Source: JAJAZB01 sp964244295 | GTDB lineage: Bacteria; Bacteroidota; Bacteroidia; Cytophagales; Spirosomataceae | NCBI GenBank assembly: GCA_964244295.1 | Contig: CAXTIG010000038.1 | Coordinates: forward strand, 1-64,000 | DNA length: 64,000 nt | Reading direction: 5' to 3' | Shown: positions 32,732 to 40,129 of the stretch, piece after piece | Position numbering within the stretch: position 1 is the first letter of the stretch | Layout of the letters: every line of letters begins with the position of its first letter | Translations under genes and position numbers: made by a program | Notes under the pieces: generated by a model | What the model was told of the DNA's origin: nothing | What the model saw: only the letters and a program-made list of their open reading frames with translations | The model's database searches: none

Positions 32732-33901
32732 ATGAAACTAAAAACCCTACCCCTCAGCCCCGAAAGTCAGCTCCGGCAAATTGGCTGGGACTGGATGCTC
32801 GGCACCGATACCCTGCCGTACCTGACGCACGAGTTGGTCACGGTGGCCGAAAAAGAAGCCCAGGCGTACTACGACGCAGCCAACACGCTCTACGATTTGT
32901 TCGTGGAAGCGGGCCAACACGTACTCGACGCCAACCGCCTGCTCGAACTCGGCATCCCGGCCAATCTGCACGAACTCATCCGCCTGAGTTGGGACGACGA
33001 CCGCCACCTTCACCTCTACGGCCGCTTCGACCTGGCCGGGGGCGTGGACGGGCAACCCATCAAACTCATCGAATTCAACGCCGACACGGCCACCTGCCTG
33101 CCCGAAACGGCGCTCGTGCAGTGGGCGCACCTGAAGGCCAACGGCCTCGACGACCAGCGGCAATTCAACACGCTGTTCGAGTCGCTGGTGGAGAATTTTC
33201 AGGTGTTGCGCCAGCAAAACGCCGACCTTACGCCTTCAATGTTGTTCAGCACGATGCGCGATTTTCCGGAAGACGATGCCAACGTGAACGTGCTCGGCGA
33301 GGCGGCCCGCGAGGCCGGTTTCGACGTGGAATACGAGCACATGGACACCGTGGAATTTTCGGCCACGGACGGCATTTTCCGGCAAAATCCGACGAACGGA
33401 ACGTTTGAAAAATTCGATTTCTGGTTCAAACTCGTGCCCTGGGAATCCATCGGCTGGGACGAACCCGACCTCACCGACATCCTCACCCAACTCGTCCGCG
33501 AGCGCAAGGCGGTCATCGTCAACCCGGCGTACACCTTGATTTTTCAGTCGAAAGGGATTTTGAAAGTGCTCTGGGAATTATTCCCCAACCACCCGCTGCT
33601 GCTCCAAACCCAGGACGGGCCGTTTGACAACCGGAGCGCGGTGGAAAAAGTCTTGTTTGGGCGCGAAGGAGCCAACGTGCGCCTGCTTGACGCCCGGGGC
33701 CGCGCCACCGCCGAAGCCGGGGGCGAGTACGGCGAACAACCCCGGATTTACCAGGAATTCGTCCAGTTTCCGAAAGACACCCTCGGCCACCATTACCAGG
33801 CGGGCGTGTTTTTCGCCGGTGAGGGCTGCGGCCTGGGCTACCGGCGCGGCGGGGCGATTCTGGACAACACGGCGCAGTTTTGCGGGCATTTGATTGAGTG
33901 A
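32732..33901 (+). CDS. Glutathionylspermidine synthase-family ATP-grasp protein (YgiC/YjfC-like)
   Basis: 389 aa. It has the GspS C-terminal ATP-grasp fold: IKLIEFNADTATCLPETALVQW contains the conserved E-x-N-x-D-x-x-T and PE motifs. FKLVPWESIGWDEPDL and VNPAYTLIFQSKGILKVLW match the ATP and Mg2+ sites. The end FFAGEGCGLGYRRGG, then IV-free DNTAQF, is close to YgiC. The family ligates a peptide to an amine, but YgiC/YjfC lack the amidase half and their product is unknown. Together with the lipoprotein upstream it forms a ygiB-ygiC-like pair. Confidence 0.87.
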   Translation: MKLKTLPLSPESQLRQIGWDWMLGTDTLPYLTHELVTVAEKEAQAYYDAANTLYDLFVEAGQHVLDANRLLELGIPANLHELIRLSWDDDRHLHLYGRFDLAGGVDGQPIKLIEFNADTATCLPETALVQWAHLKANGLDDQRQFNTLFESLVENFQVLRQQNADLTPSMLFSTMRDFPEDDANVNVLGEAAREAGFDVEYEHMDTVEFSATDGIFRQNPTNGTFEKFDFWFKLVPWESIGWDEPDLTDILTQLVRERKAVIVNPAYTLIFQSKGILKVLWELFPNHPLLLQTQDGPFDNRSAVEKVLFGREGANVRLLDARGRATAEAGGEYGEQPRIYQEFVQFPKDTLGHHYQAGVFFAGEGCGLGYRRGGAILDNTAQFCGHLIE

Positions 33902-33913
33902 TGCCCCATCACT

Positions 33914-34013
33914 CTGCTGTCATCCTGAGCTTGCGAAGGACCTTTCGTGGCAACCTTCAAAGTAGTTGGGAGACCACCGCGAAAGGTCCTTCGCAAGCTT
34001 AGGATGACAGCAG
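33914..34013. repeat. Inverted-repeat element, 37-bp arms (family B)
   Basis: Arms 33914-33950 and 33977-34013 pair with two mismatches (core CATCCTGAGCTTGCGAAGGA). A second copy with perfect arms is at 58724-58817, and the loops of both share AGTAGTTGG. Confidence 0.9.
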
Positions 34014-34069
34014 GTTTTTCGCAACGCTTTGCGGAAAACGGCATTTCTTCAAAACCGGCTCCCAACATC

Positions 34070-34975
34070 ATGAAACCCAACTTCATCCTGCTTTTCAGCG
34101 CCCTCCTCCTCACCGCCTGCGCCACCGAGCCGATCCTGACCAAAAAATGGACCATCGACGGGGTGAAGGTTTCGACGCTGCTTCAGGAATACGACGAGTC
34201 GTTCAACGCCCTGCGCGAGTCGGCGGTGAAGTTTGATTTTTTCTTCCGCTTTTACCCCGACGGCAGCTTCACGGCGGGTTCCAACCGCTCGCCGCTGCTG
34301 ACGGGAACCTGGGCGCTGACCGGCCACGACCTCATGCTTGACCTCGCGCCCTCCGGCAAAACGATGCGCTTCAAGGTGCGCGAACTGAGCAAGACCCAAC
34401 TCACCCTTCAAATGCACACGGCCAGTCGCCGGTTACCCGACGCGGGTTCTTCGACCATGCCCCGCGTGGTGCCGCAGAACGTGCTGCTTTCGGGCGCGGC
34501 GGACAACTACGATTTTTCGGAAAAAACCGATTACTACAGCCTGCGGCTCAACGCCTGGCGGCTGAAAGCCACCCAGCGCGAATCGGAAGCGCAACTGCGC
34601 GAACGGCTCGTCAACCACCTCGATTACCTGATTGCCTACCTCGGCGTGACCATCGACCGCGAAGGCGGCGAGGTGGATTTGTCGGAACTGGCTTCGCCCA
34701 TCACGATGGCCCGCAACGGCATCGGGCTGAAGTTTTTCGATGATTCGGAAGTCTGGGCGGCCTCTTTTTTCGACCAGCGCGACGCGCAACTCGCGCACGG
34801 GATGCTGGCGCGGGCCATCCGGCGCTACGACCCGGCCTTCCAGGCCGAACGGCCCGTTCTCGAACGGGAGTTGAAGGGAGAGCATTCCGACGAGGTAAAC
34901 CGGGGCCTGGCCTTTTTCAAAGCCTACCTCGAACGGCTCCGCGAGCGAATCGGTAAGAGTGGGGTGACGACGTAA
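34070..34975 (+). CDS. Lipoprotein with lipocalin-like N-terminal region, unknown
   Basis: 301 aa from the ATG at 34070; the longer frame upstream runs through a repeat element. The signal peptide KPNFILLFSALLLTACAT ends in lipobox LTAC. Residues about 30-115 (KKWTIDGVKVSTLLQ, FYPDGSFTAGSNRSPLLTGTW) have the strand pattern and GTW turn of lipocalin-like lipoproteins. The C-terminal half is helical and charged and I do not recognise it. It lies alone between two repeat elements. Envelope location is well supported; function unknown. Confidence 0.65.
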   Translation: MKPNFILLFSALLLTACATEPILTKKWTIDGVKVSTLLQEYDESFNALRESAVKFDFFFRFYPDGSFTAGSNRSPLLTGTWALTGHDLMLDLAPSGKTMRFKVRELSKTQLTLQMHTASRRLPDAGSSTMPRVVPQNVLLSGAADNYDFSEKTDYYSLRLNAWRLKATQRESEAQLRERLVNHLDYLIAYLGVTIDREGGEVDLSELASPITMARNGIGLKFFDDSEVWAASFFDQRDAQLAHGMLARAIRRYDPAFQAERPVLERELKGEHSDEVNRGLAFFKAYLERLRERIGKSGVTT

Positions 34976-34988
34976 TTTCCCTGAAATA

Positions 34989-35081
34989 AAATTGTCATCC
35001 TGGAAGGACCTGGTTGGCCTACCGTTTAGTTTCCTGAAAGGGGAACGGTAGGCCAACCAGGTCCTTTCAGGATGACAATTT
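34989..35081. repeat. Inverted-repeat element, 38-bp arms (family A)
   Basis: Arms 34989-35026 and 35044-35081 pair with one mismatch. The core GTCATCCTGGAAGGACCTGG is the same as in 6395-6505. It fills the space between two convergent genes and its right end runs into a T-run, so it may double as a terminator. Confidence 0.9.
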
Positions 35082-35096
35082 TTTTTTTGTTTCTAT

Positions 35097-35984
35097 TCAA
35101 ACTGGCATCTCCTCCCCCCGCCTCGCCTCCTCCCGCAACTGCTTCGTCGTTTTCCGCGAACCGTCGTGACTCCAGCCCGGCGGGCCAAACAAATACCCCA
35201 TCGCATTCCACAGCGACCCGGCCCGGCGCAGGTCGCGGGCAATGTCGGCCCACTCGTGAAAGGCTACCCGAAACGGGTTATGCGTCGACAGGTTTTTGGT
35301 CAACCCGTAGATCGGACGGTTTTCTTCCTCCTGGAAGGTGCCAAACAGCCGGTCCCAGACGATGAGCACGCCCGCGTGGTTTTTGTCCAAATACTTCAAC
35401 TCGCTGGAATGATGCACCCGGTGGTGCGAGGGCGTGTTGAGCACCCACTCCAGCGGGCCGAGTTTGCCCACCGCCTCGGTGTGAATCCAGAACTGGTAAA
35501 TCAAACTCAGCGACTGCAACGTAATCACGATGAAGGGGTGAACGCCCAGCAACGGCATCCAAAGCCAGAAGATGAACGAACCGCTCAGGTTGCCCGTCCA
35601 GGTTTGGCGAAGGGCGGTGGCGAGGTTGTATTTCTGCGAGGAGTGATGAATCACGTGTGAGGCCCAGAAGTACCGCACGCCGTGGCTCAGCCGGTGAAAC
35701 CAGTAATAGCTGAAATCGTCGGCGAAAAAGGCCAGCACCCACACCCACCAGGCAAAACCGAGGTCGAACAGCCGAATTTCCCACACCAGAAAAAACGCAC
35801 CCACCACCAGGAGTTTGCTCACCAGTCCCGTGACGACGTTGCCGATGCCCATCGTCAGGCTGGTGGCGGCGTCGCGGGTGTCGTACCAATCCTCCTGCCG
35901 GTGCCGCGCCCAGAGCACCTCGGCGGTGAGCAGCAGGATAAAGCCGGGGATGGCGTAGTAAATCAGGTTGGGGGGAGTTTCCAC
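35097..35984 (-). CDS. Sterol desaturase / fatty acid hydroxylase-family membrane enzyme
   Basis: 295 aa, start GTG at 35984. Four or five membrane helices surround the di-iron histidine clusters: HRLSH (about 97), HVIHHSS (about 110) and the later HHRVHHSS (about 190). This is the ERG3/AGMO-like pattern. Members hydroxylate or desaturate lipids. The C-terminal NHAGVLIVWDRLFGTF motif is typical. Bacteroidota copies often sit with sphingolipid or carotenoid genes, but none is adjacent here. The start codon lies about 10 nt from a heptamer repeat, so the repeat lies in its promoter region. Confidence 0.88.
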   Translation of the reverse strand: METPPNLIYYAIPGFILLLTAEVLWARHRQEDWYDTRDAATSLTMGIGNVVTGLVSKLLVVGAFFLVWEIRLFDLGFAWWVWVLAFFADDFSYYWFHRLSHGVRYFWASHVIHHSSQKYNLATALRQTWTGNLSGSFIFWLWMPLLGVHPFIVITLQSLSLIYQFWIHTEAVGKLGPLEWVLNTPSHHRVHHSSELKYLDKNHAGVLIVWDRLFGTFQEEENRPIYGLTKNLSTHNPFRVAFHEWADIARDLRRAGSLWNAMGYLFGPPGWSHDGSRKTTKQLREEARRGEEMPV

Positions 35985-35990
35985 GGGGAA

Positions 35991-36120
35991 GGTTTGAATG
36001 GTTTGAGGTTTGAATGGTTTGAGGTTTGAAGGTTTGAGGCGAAGTTAGTTTTTTCAAGAACGAGTTGATGCGGCCAATGGCTTTTACTACTTTCAAACCT
36101 TCAAACCTCAAACCCTCAAA
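35991..36120. repeat. Inverted-repeat element of TTTGAGG heptamers
   Basis: GGTTTGAATGGTTTGAGGTT and similar words (35991-36034) pair with CAAACCTTCAAACCTCAAAC at about 36092-36112. The spacer of about 55 bp holds the divergent promoters and the possible starts of the GNAT gene, so the right arm is within the coding frame of that gene. Confidence 0.78.
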
Positions 36121-36523
36121 CTTGTTACTCTTCTCCACCGACCGCTTCATTTCTGCCAGTCAGTTTATCGACGTGCTCAACCGCTCGACCCTCGGCGAGC
36201 GCCGCCCCGTGGACGACGAGGAGCGCATCCAGCGGATGCTCGACGAGGCCAACGTACTCGTCACGGCCTGGGACGGCTCCAAACTGGTGGGGGTGAGCCG
36301 CGCCCTGAGCGATTTTGCCTTTTGCTGCTACCTCTCCGACCTGGCCGTGGACGAAGCCTACCAGCACCGGGGCATTGGGCGGCGGCTGGTCGAACTCACC
36401 CACGAAGTAAGCGGCCCGCAAACGACGCTGATTCTGCTCGCCGCCCCGAAGGCGGTGGACTACTACCCCAAGATTGGGATGAAGCGGCATGGGGCTTGTT
36501 TTGTGGTGGATCGGGAGGAGTAA
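36068..36523 (+). CDS. GNAT-family N-acetyltransferase (N-terminus from a repeat)
   Basis: About 151 aa if it starts at the ATG at 36068. Conserved sequence starts only at FSTDRFISASQFIDVLNRST. The residues before it (TFKPSNLKPSNLLL) are the translation of the TTTGA-type repeat. A TTG at 36122 would give a start without the repeat. The CoA loop is DEAYQHRGIGRRLVELTHE and the end is YYPKIGMKRHGACFV, a form common in small GNATs. Substrate unknown. The N-terminal oddity is the main point of interest. Confidence 0.8.
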   Translation: MRPMAFTTFKPSNLKPSNLLLFSTDRFISASQFIDVLNRSTLGERRPVDDEERIQRMLDEANVLVTAWDGSKLVGVSRALSDFAFCCYLSDLAVDEAYQHRGIGRRLVELTHEVSGPQTTLILLAAPKAVDYYPKIGMKRHGACFVVDREE

Positions 36524-36535
36524 TCAAATCAAGCT

Positions 36536-36748
36536 ATGCATGACTCGAAAATCCTCACCACGTTTGAGGAACACCTGGAAAAACGCTACGGGAAAATCGG
36601 GACGCCCATCCGTGATGCTTTTGAATTGAAATCTAAAGCATTTGCCATCGGGGAATTAGTGAAAGAAAAACGAAGGTTAGCCAGACCGACTAAAGAATGC
36701 TTGGCTGAACGAACCAGTACCAAGAGGCTTGTCGTACAAGTTAATTGA
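36536..36748 (+). pseudogene. Decayed HTH (XRE) antitoxin
   Basis: 70 codons. TTFEEHLEKRYGKIGTPIRD, then FELKSKAFAIGELVKE, is the recognised N-terminus of HigA-like XRE antitoxins. The HTH that should follow is damaged: ECLAERTSTK is recognisable, but the next helix appears only in another frame (LSYKLIER), then stops. No toxin gene remains. It lies at the edge of the AT-rich island, which fits a decayed defence or TA module. Confidence 0.65.
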
Positions 36749-36846
36749 GCGTTTGTATTTATATCATTACGTTCGCCCTTGACTAAGTGACGTTATTCGT
36801 CATAACTATTTGATTATTAGAAATTTAAAAAAAATACATGATACTA

Positions 36847-36879
36847 TTTGGTAAATTGACCAGATAATGTGTATTTTTG
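36847..36879 (+). promoter_or_regulatory. Strong Bacteroidota-type promoter of the ABC-3C operon
   Basis: TTTG at 36847-36850, a 21-bp spacer, then TATTTTTG at 36872-36879, an exact match to TTTG-N19-21-TAnnTTTG. Transcription would start at about 36886, upstream of the small ORF at 36894. Confidence 0.7.
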
Positions 36880-36893
36880 AGTCAAGCGTAAGA

Positions 36894-36971
36894 ATGGAGA
36901 ACGACACAGCCATGCTAATTTCATTGAGAAACGAAATATTTTTGGATTTCAATAATAGCTTTACAATATAA
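36894..36971 (+). CDS. Possible 25-residue leader ORF
   Basis: MENDTAMLISLRNEIFLDFN and five more residues, ending in TAA that overlaps the ATG of the next gene (TAATG). It starts about 8 nt after the predicted transcription start. The overlap suggests translational coupling, so it may set expression of the operon. No homologue is known to me and it could be a chance ORF in AT-rich DNA. Confidence 0.35.
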   Translation: MENDTAMLISLRNEIFLDFNNSFTI

Positions 36972-37915
36972 TGAATCAGTTTCCATATGAAAACCTAACT
37001 GACGAAGAGTTCGAATCTCTTGTCATCCGTATTGGAAAGGAAATCTTAGGCATCGGGTGCAAAACCTTTTCAGTTGGTAAGGACGGAGCAAAAGATAGCT
37101 GGTTTACTGGAACGGCAGAACTTTTCCCCTCAAAAGCGGCACCCTGGCAGGGAACTTTTAATCTTCAAGCTAAACATACTAAAATTCAAAATGCCAGTTG
37201 TTCTGATAATGACTTTTCAGTAAATCAAACCAGTGTATTGGTGAAGGAAATTATAAGATTACGTGAAGTAAAACAAACTACTCCGTTTGACAATTACATA
37301 ATTTTTACAAACAGAAAACTTTCAGGGGGAGCTCACCCAATAATTATAAAAATGTTGCAGGAAGGCATAGGTATTCAGTATGTAGAAATTGTTGGACGAG
37401 AGCAAATAGATACTTATTTGACCGATTATCCAAATATTGCTTATCAGTTCGGTCTATACAAATTCATTGCTCCACTTCGTTTTTATGAAAAGGATTTGAG
37501 AGAAATAATAATTGTTTTTTCCGAACAGAGTAAGGCGATTTCTGTCGAGGCTAAAAATTATATTACATCTTTCATAGTTATTGACAAAGAGAAGAAAAAC
37601 GAGTTAAATAATTTAAGTAAAGAGTATTTTGAATTTCTAAAAAATAACTCGCTTCAGTATTTTGAAGAAATTAAACAATTCTTACGCGATCCAAAGAATG
37701 AAATTTACACTATAATGTACTCAAATACAGTTAGTGATTTGCAAGAAGTAATAATAATTGAGCGGAGTCGGTTTAATGAATTTGAGCATATAATAAAGCA
37801 TTTAGTAGAACATATTGTTGTAAATAACAAAGATGAATTACAAAATTTAAGAAAAATCGCGAGAGTATTCATTCATTTTATGTATTTCAACTGTGACATT
37901 GGAACAACAGAATGA
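36971..37915 (+). CDS. ABC-3C system protein with N-terminal Mrr-like nuclease domain
   Basis: 314 aa. Residues 1-100 resemble the Mrr-type restriction endonuclease fold: LTDEEFESLVIRIGKEIL (Glu15), a GKDGAKD turn (Asp38/Asp42) and NLQAKHTK (Gln66-x-Lys68), the E-D-QxK set. The middle (about 120-165, FTNRKLSGGAHPIIIKML) may complete the nuclease or form a sensor. The C-terminal helical region (about 175-314) would bind the partners, as the C-terminal domains of ABC-3C effectors do. In ABC-3C systems (classified by Aravind and co-workers) an effector, a middle component and a DUF2326-type ATPase form one operon and are thought to act against phage or plasmids. It overlaps the next gene by 4 nt. 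Confidence 0.72.
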   Translation: MNQFPYENLTDEEFESLVIRIGKEILGIGCKTFSVGKDGAKDSWFTGTAELFPSKAAPWQGTFNLQAKHTKIQNASCSDNDFSVNQTSVLVKEIIRLREVKQTTPFDNYIIFTNRKLSGGAHPIIIKMLQEGIGIQYVEIVGREQIDTYLTDYPNIAYQFGLYKFIAPLRFYEKDLREIIIVFSEQSKAISVEAKNYITSFIVIDKEKKNELNNLSKEYFEFLKNNSLQYFEEIKQFLRDPKNEIYTIMYSNTVSDLQEVIIIERSRFNEFEHIIKHLVEHIVVNNKDELQNLRKIARVFIHFMYFNCDIGTTE

Positions 37916-38148
37916 TATCACCTCATAAATATCTTGATCTCAATCTGTCCATCTTAAATTTAGGTGGAGTGATTCTTAACATCATTAAAAACGATGAGGT
38001 AGTAAAATATGGCGAATTACTGGATAAAGTAATTTTAGTGAGAGGTATTGGTGCGAAAGACATTTTTATTCCTACACTGAGTTTTTTGTATATTTTAGGA
38101 AAAATTGAATACCAAAAAGACATTGACGCTATTGAGCTTATCAAATGA
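37912..38148 (+). CDS. ABC-3C middle component
   Basis: 78 aa. LSILNLGGVILNIIKNDEVV, then GAKDIFIPTLSFLYILGKIE, is the compact winged-helix pattern of ABC-3C middle components (MC6-like). The protein likely bridges the nuclease protein and the ATPase. It overlaps both neighbours by ATGA, giving strict translational coupling and a fixed stoichiometry. Identification rests on size, position and this pattern. Confidence 0.7.
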   Translation: MISPHKYLDLNLSILNLGGVILNIIKNDEVVKYGELLDKVILVRGIGAKDIFIPTLSFLYILGKIEYQKDIDAIELIK

Positions 38149-39911
38149 AACTCAGTCAATTATACGCAAATAAAAGCTTTAAGAACATCGTTTTTAACGA
38201 TGGGCTAAATCTTATTTTGGCTAAGGTTACCCGGAAACTTGATCTTAACAAGGATTCACACAATCTCGGTAAAACAACCTTGATTGCAGTTATTGATTTT
38301 ATGCTTCTGAAAGAAGTGAAAGAAGAACATATCTTCAAAACTTATCAGGATAAATTTTCTGGTTATATTTTCTTTCTTGAACTTCTTTTGAATAGTGGAG
38401 AGTATCTTACAATAAAACGAGCCGTTGAGGCGCCAACAAAAATATCATTCAAGAAAACTAAAATTTCAACTAATCTATTGAACGAAGAAACATGGGATAA
38501 ATCGGGTATAGGTTTTGATAAAGCAGGAATTGTTCTTAATGATTATCTGTCTTTCGACATTCTAAAGCAGTGGCCATATCGAAAATCATTAACTTATTTT
38601 TTGCGCTCACAAAAGGACTATAATGATATTTTTCAACTCTCAAAATTTTCTAAAGGAAAAGATATTGACTGGAAACCTTTCATGTTTGATTTGCTTGGCT
38701 TCAACGGTAAATCTTTGAACGAAAAGTATGAAACAGATGCAAAGATTGCAGAACAAAAAAACTTTATTAGCAGTTTGAAAAACAAGTTTGCTGTCGATAC
38801 AGAAGAAGTTGATAAGATTAAAGGTGCTATTGATTTGAAAACAGCGGAACAGAAAGAGCTACAAGAACAAATTGACAATTTCAATTTTTACCAACAGGAA
38901 AGAAAGCTAAATAGAGAGCTTGTTGAAGATGTTGAATTCCAGATTTCAGAATTGAATTCTGCTGAATACAATTTGGAATTTGATTTGGATAAAACCAGAC
39001 AGTCTTTTTCTCAGAATATTTCATTTGATGTAGATCAGCTAAAACGAATCTATGCTGAGGCACAAATTTTCTTTCCTGATAATCTTGTGAAAGATTACAA
39101 AGCACTTGAGGAATTCAACAAACGAATAACTGAGGAAAGAAATAAATTTCTTGAAGAAAAGATCGAAACACTTACAAAACAACTCAAAGAGATAAGAGCA
39201 TCTCTATTGAGTTATGATGAAAAGAGAAACCAAATTCTTTCAGTTCTCCAGGATAAAGATTCGTTTAAGAAATTTAAATCATACCAAATTAACTTGACAA
39301 AAGTGGAAGGTGAAATTTCGAGGCTAGACGAGAAACTGAAAAGTATAGATAAAATTGCTATCCTTAACGAAGCAACAGTTAAATTTTATGAAAATCTTGA
39401 GATATTGATTAAGGAAATAAGTGCTCAAATTTCATCAAATGACAACAAGATCTATCCTGAAATTCGAAGAGTATTTCATAATATTTTCAAATACATTTTT
39501 AACGCACCAGCAATAATTTTTATGCGTCAAAATGGGCAAGGAAATATTGAATTTAGGGTTGAAGTAACGAAGGAAAATGAGGTTGATATTACTGCGGCTG
39601 GCAAAGGAAATACATACCAGAAAATGCTTTGTATTTCTTTTGACATCGCTATCTTGGTTGCCTACCACAAGAACTCGTTTTATCGTTTCGTTTATCATGA
39701 TGGAGCGATTGAAGGGCTTGATAACAGGAAGAAAATCAATTTTATAAATATTGTGAAGGAGTATTGTTTAAAATATAATTTGCAGTATATATTCACTTCT
39801 ATCGAGCATGATATTCCATCTGAAATTTTAAAAACATTTTCCGAAAAAGAAATTTGCTTGACACTAAATGATTCAGGCGAAAACGGAAAATTATTTGAAT
39901 TTAGCTTTTAA
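38145..39911 (+). CDS. DUF2326 ABC ATPase of an ABC-3C system
   Basis: 588 aa. The Walker A loop is degenerate in spacing, as in DUF2326 proteins: DSHNLGKTTL with Gly42-Lys43-Thr44. A long coiled coil (about 210-420, rich in Lys/Glu/Leu heptads) resembles SMC/Rad50 arms. The C-terminal head holds VYHDGAIEGLDNRKK, the DUF2326 signature with the catalytic acidic residues, and ends in a conserved IFTSIEHDIP. Such ATPases probably sense aberrant DNA ends or structures and switch on the linked nuclease. GC content is far below that of the neighbours, a sign of transfer. Confidence 0.82.
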   Translation: MKLSQLYANKSFKNIVFNDGLNLILAKVTRKLDLNKDSHNLGKTTLIAVIDFMLLKEVKEEHIFKTYQDKFSGYIFFLELLLNSGEYLTIKRAVEAPTKISFKKTKISTNLLNEETWDKSGIGFDKAGIVLNDYLSFDILKQWPYRKSLTYFLRSQKDYNDIFQLSKFSKGKDIDWKPFMFDLLGFNGKSLNEKYETDAKIAEQKNFISSLKNKFAVDTEEVDKIKGAIDLKTAEQKELQEQIDNFNFYQQERKLNRELVEDVEFQISELNSAEYNLEFDLDKTRQSFSQNISFDVDQLKRIYAEAQIFFPDNLVKDYKALEEFNKRITEERNKFLEEKIETLTKQLKEIRASLLSYDEKRNQILSVLQDKDSFKKFKSYQINLTKVEGEISRLDEKLKSIDKIAILNEATVKFYENLEILIKEISAQISSNDNKIYPEIRRVFHNIFKYIFNAPAIIFMRQNGQGNIEFRVEVTKENEVDITAAGKGNTYQKMLCISFDIAILVAYHKNSFYRFVYHDGAIEGLDNRKKINFINIVKEYCLKYNLQYIFTSIEHDIPSEILKTFSEKEICLTLNDSGENGKLFEFSF

Positions 39912-40129
39912 ATATAGGTTGACAGAAACTCTAATACCTGCATGGGATTGTATTAAAGAGCAGGTTCAATGGCAAATTGAACATACTACCTTGCTCCCAT
40001 TGCCCTTGCTTTATACCCCAACGCCGTTCGCTAACTTTCCAGCCCCTCACCCCCGCGAATGGCCGTTTCGCTGAACACCCGCTCGTTGGGTTCGCTACCT
40101 TCGCAACGTCAACGAATCCAACCTCACCA

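Noticed and set aside
33947..34069. Upstream extension of the lipoprotein gene at 34070
   Set aside because: The extension translates the right arm of an inverted-repeat element; the lipoprotein signal starts at 34070.
27376..36120. Heptamer TTTGAGG repeats as a CRISPR-like or telomere-like array
   Set aside because: They are arranged as inverted pairs between genes, not as evenly spaced direct repeats with unique spacers.
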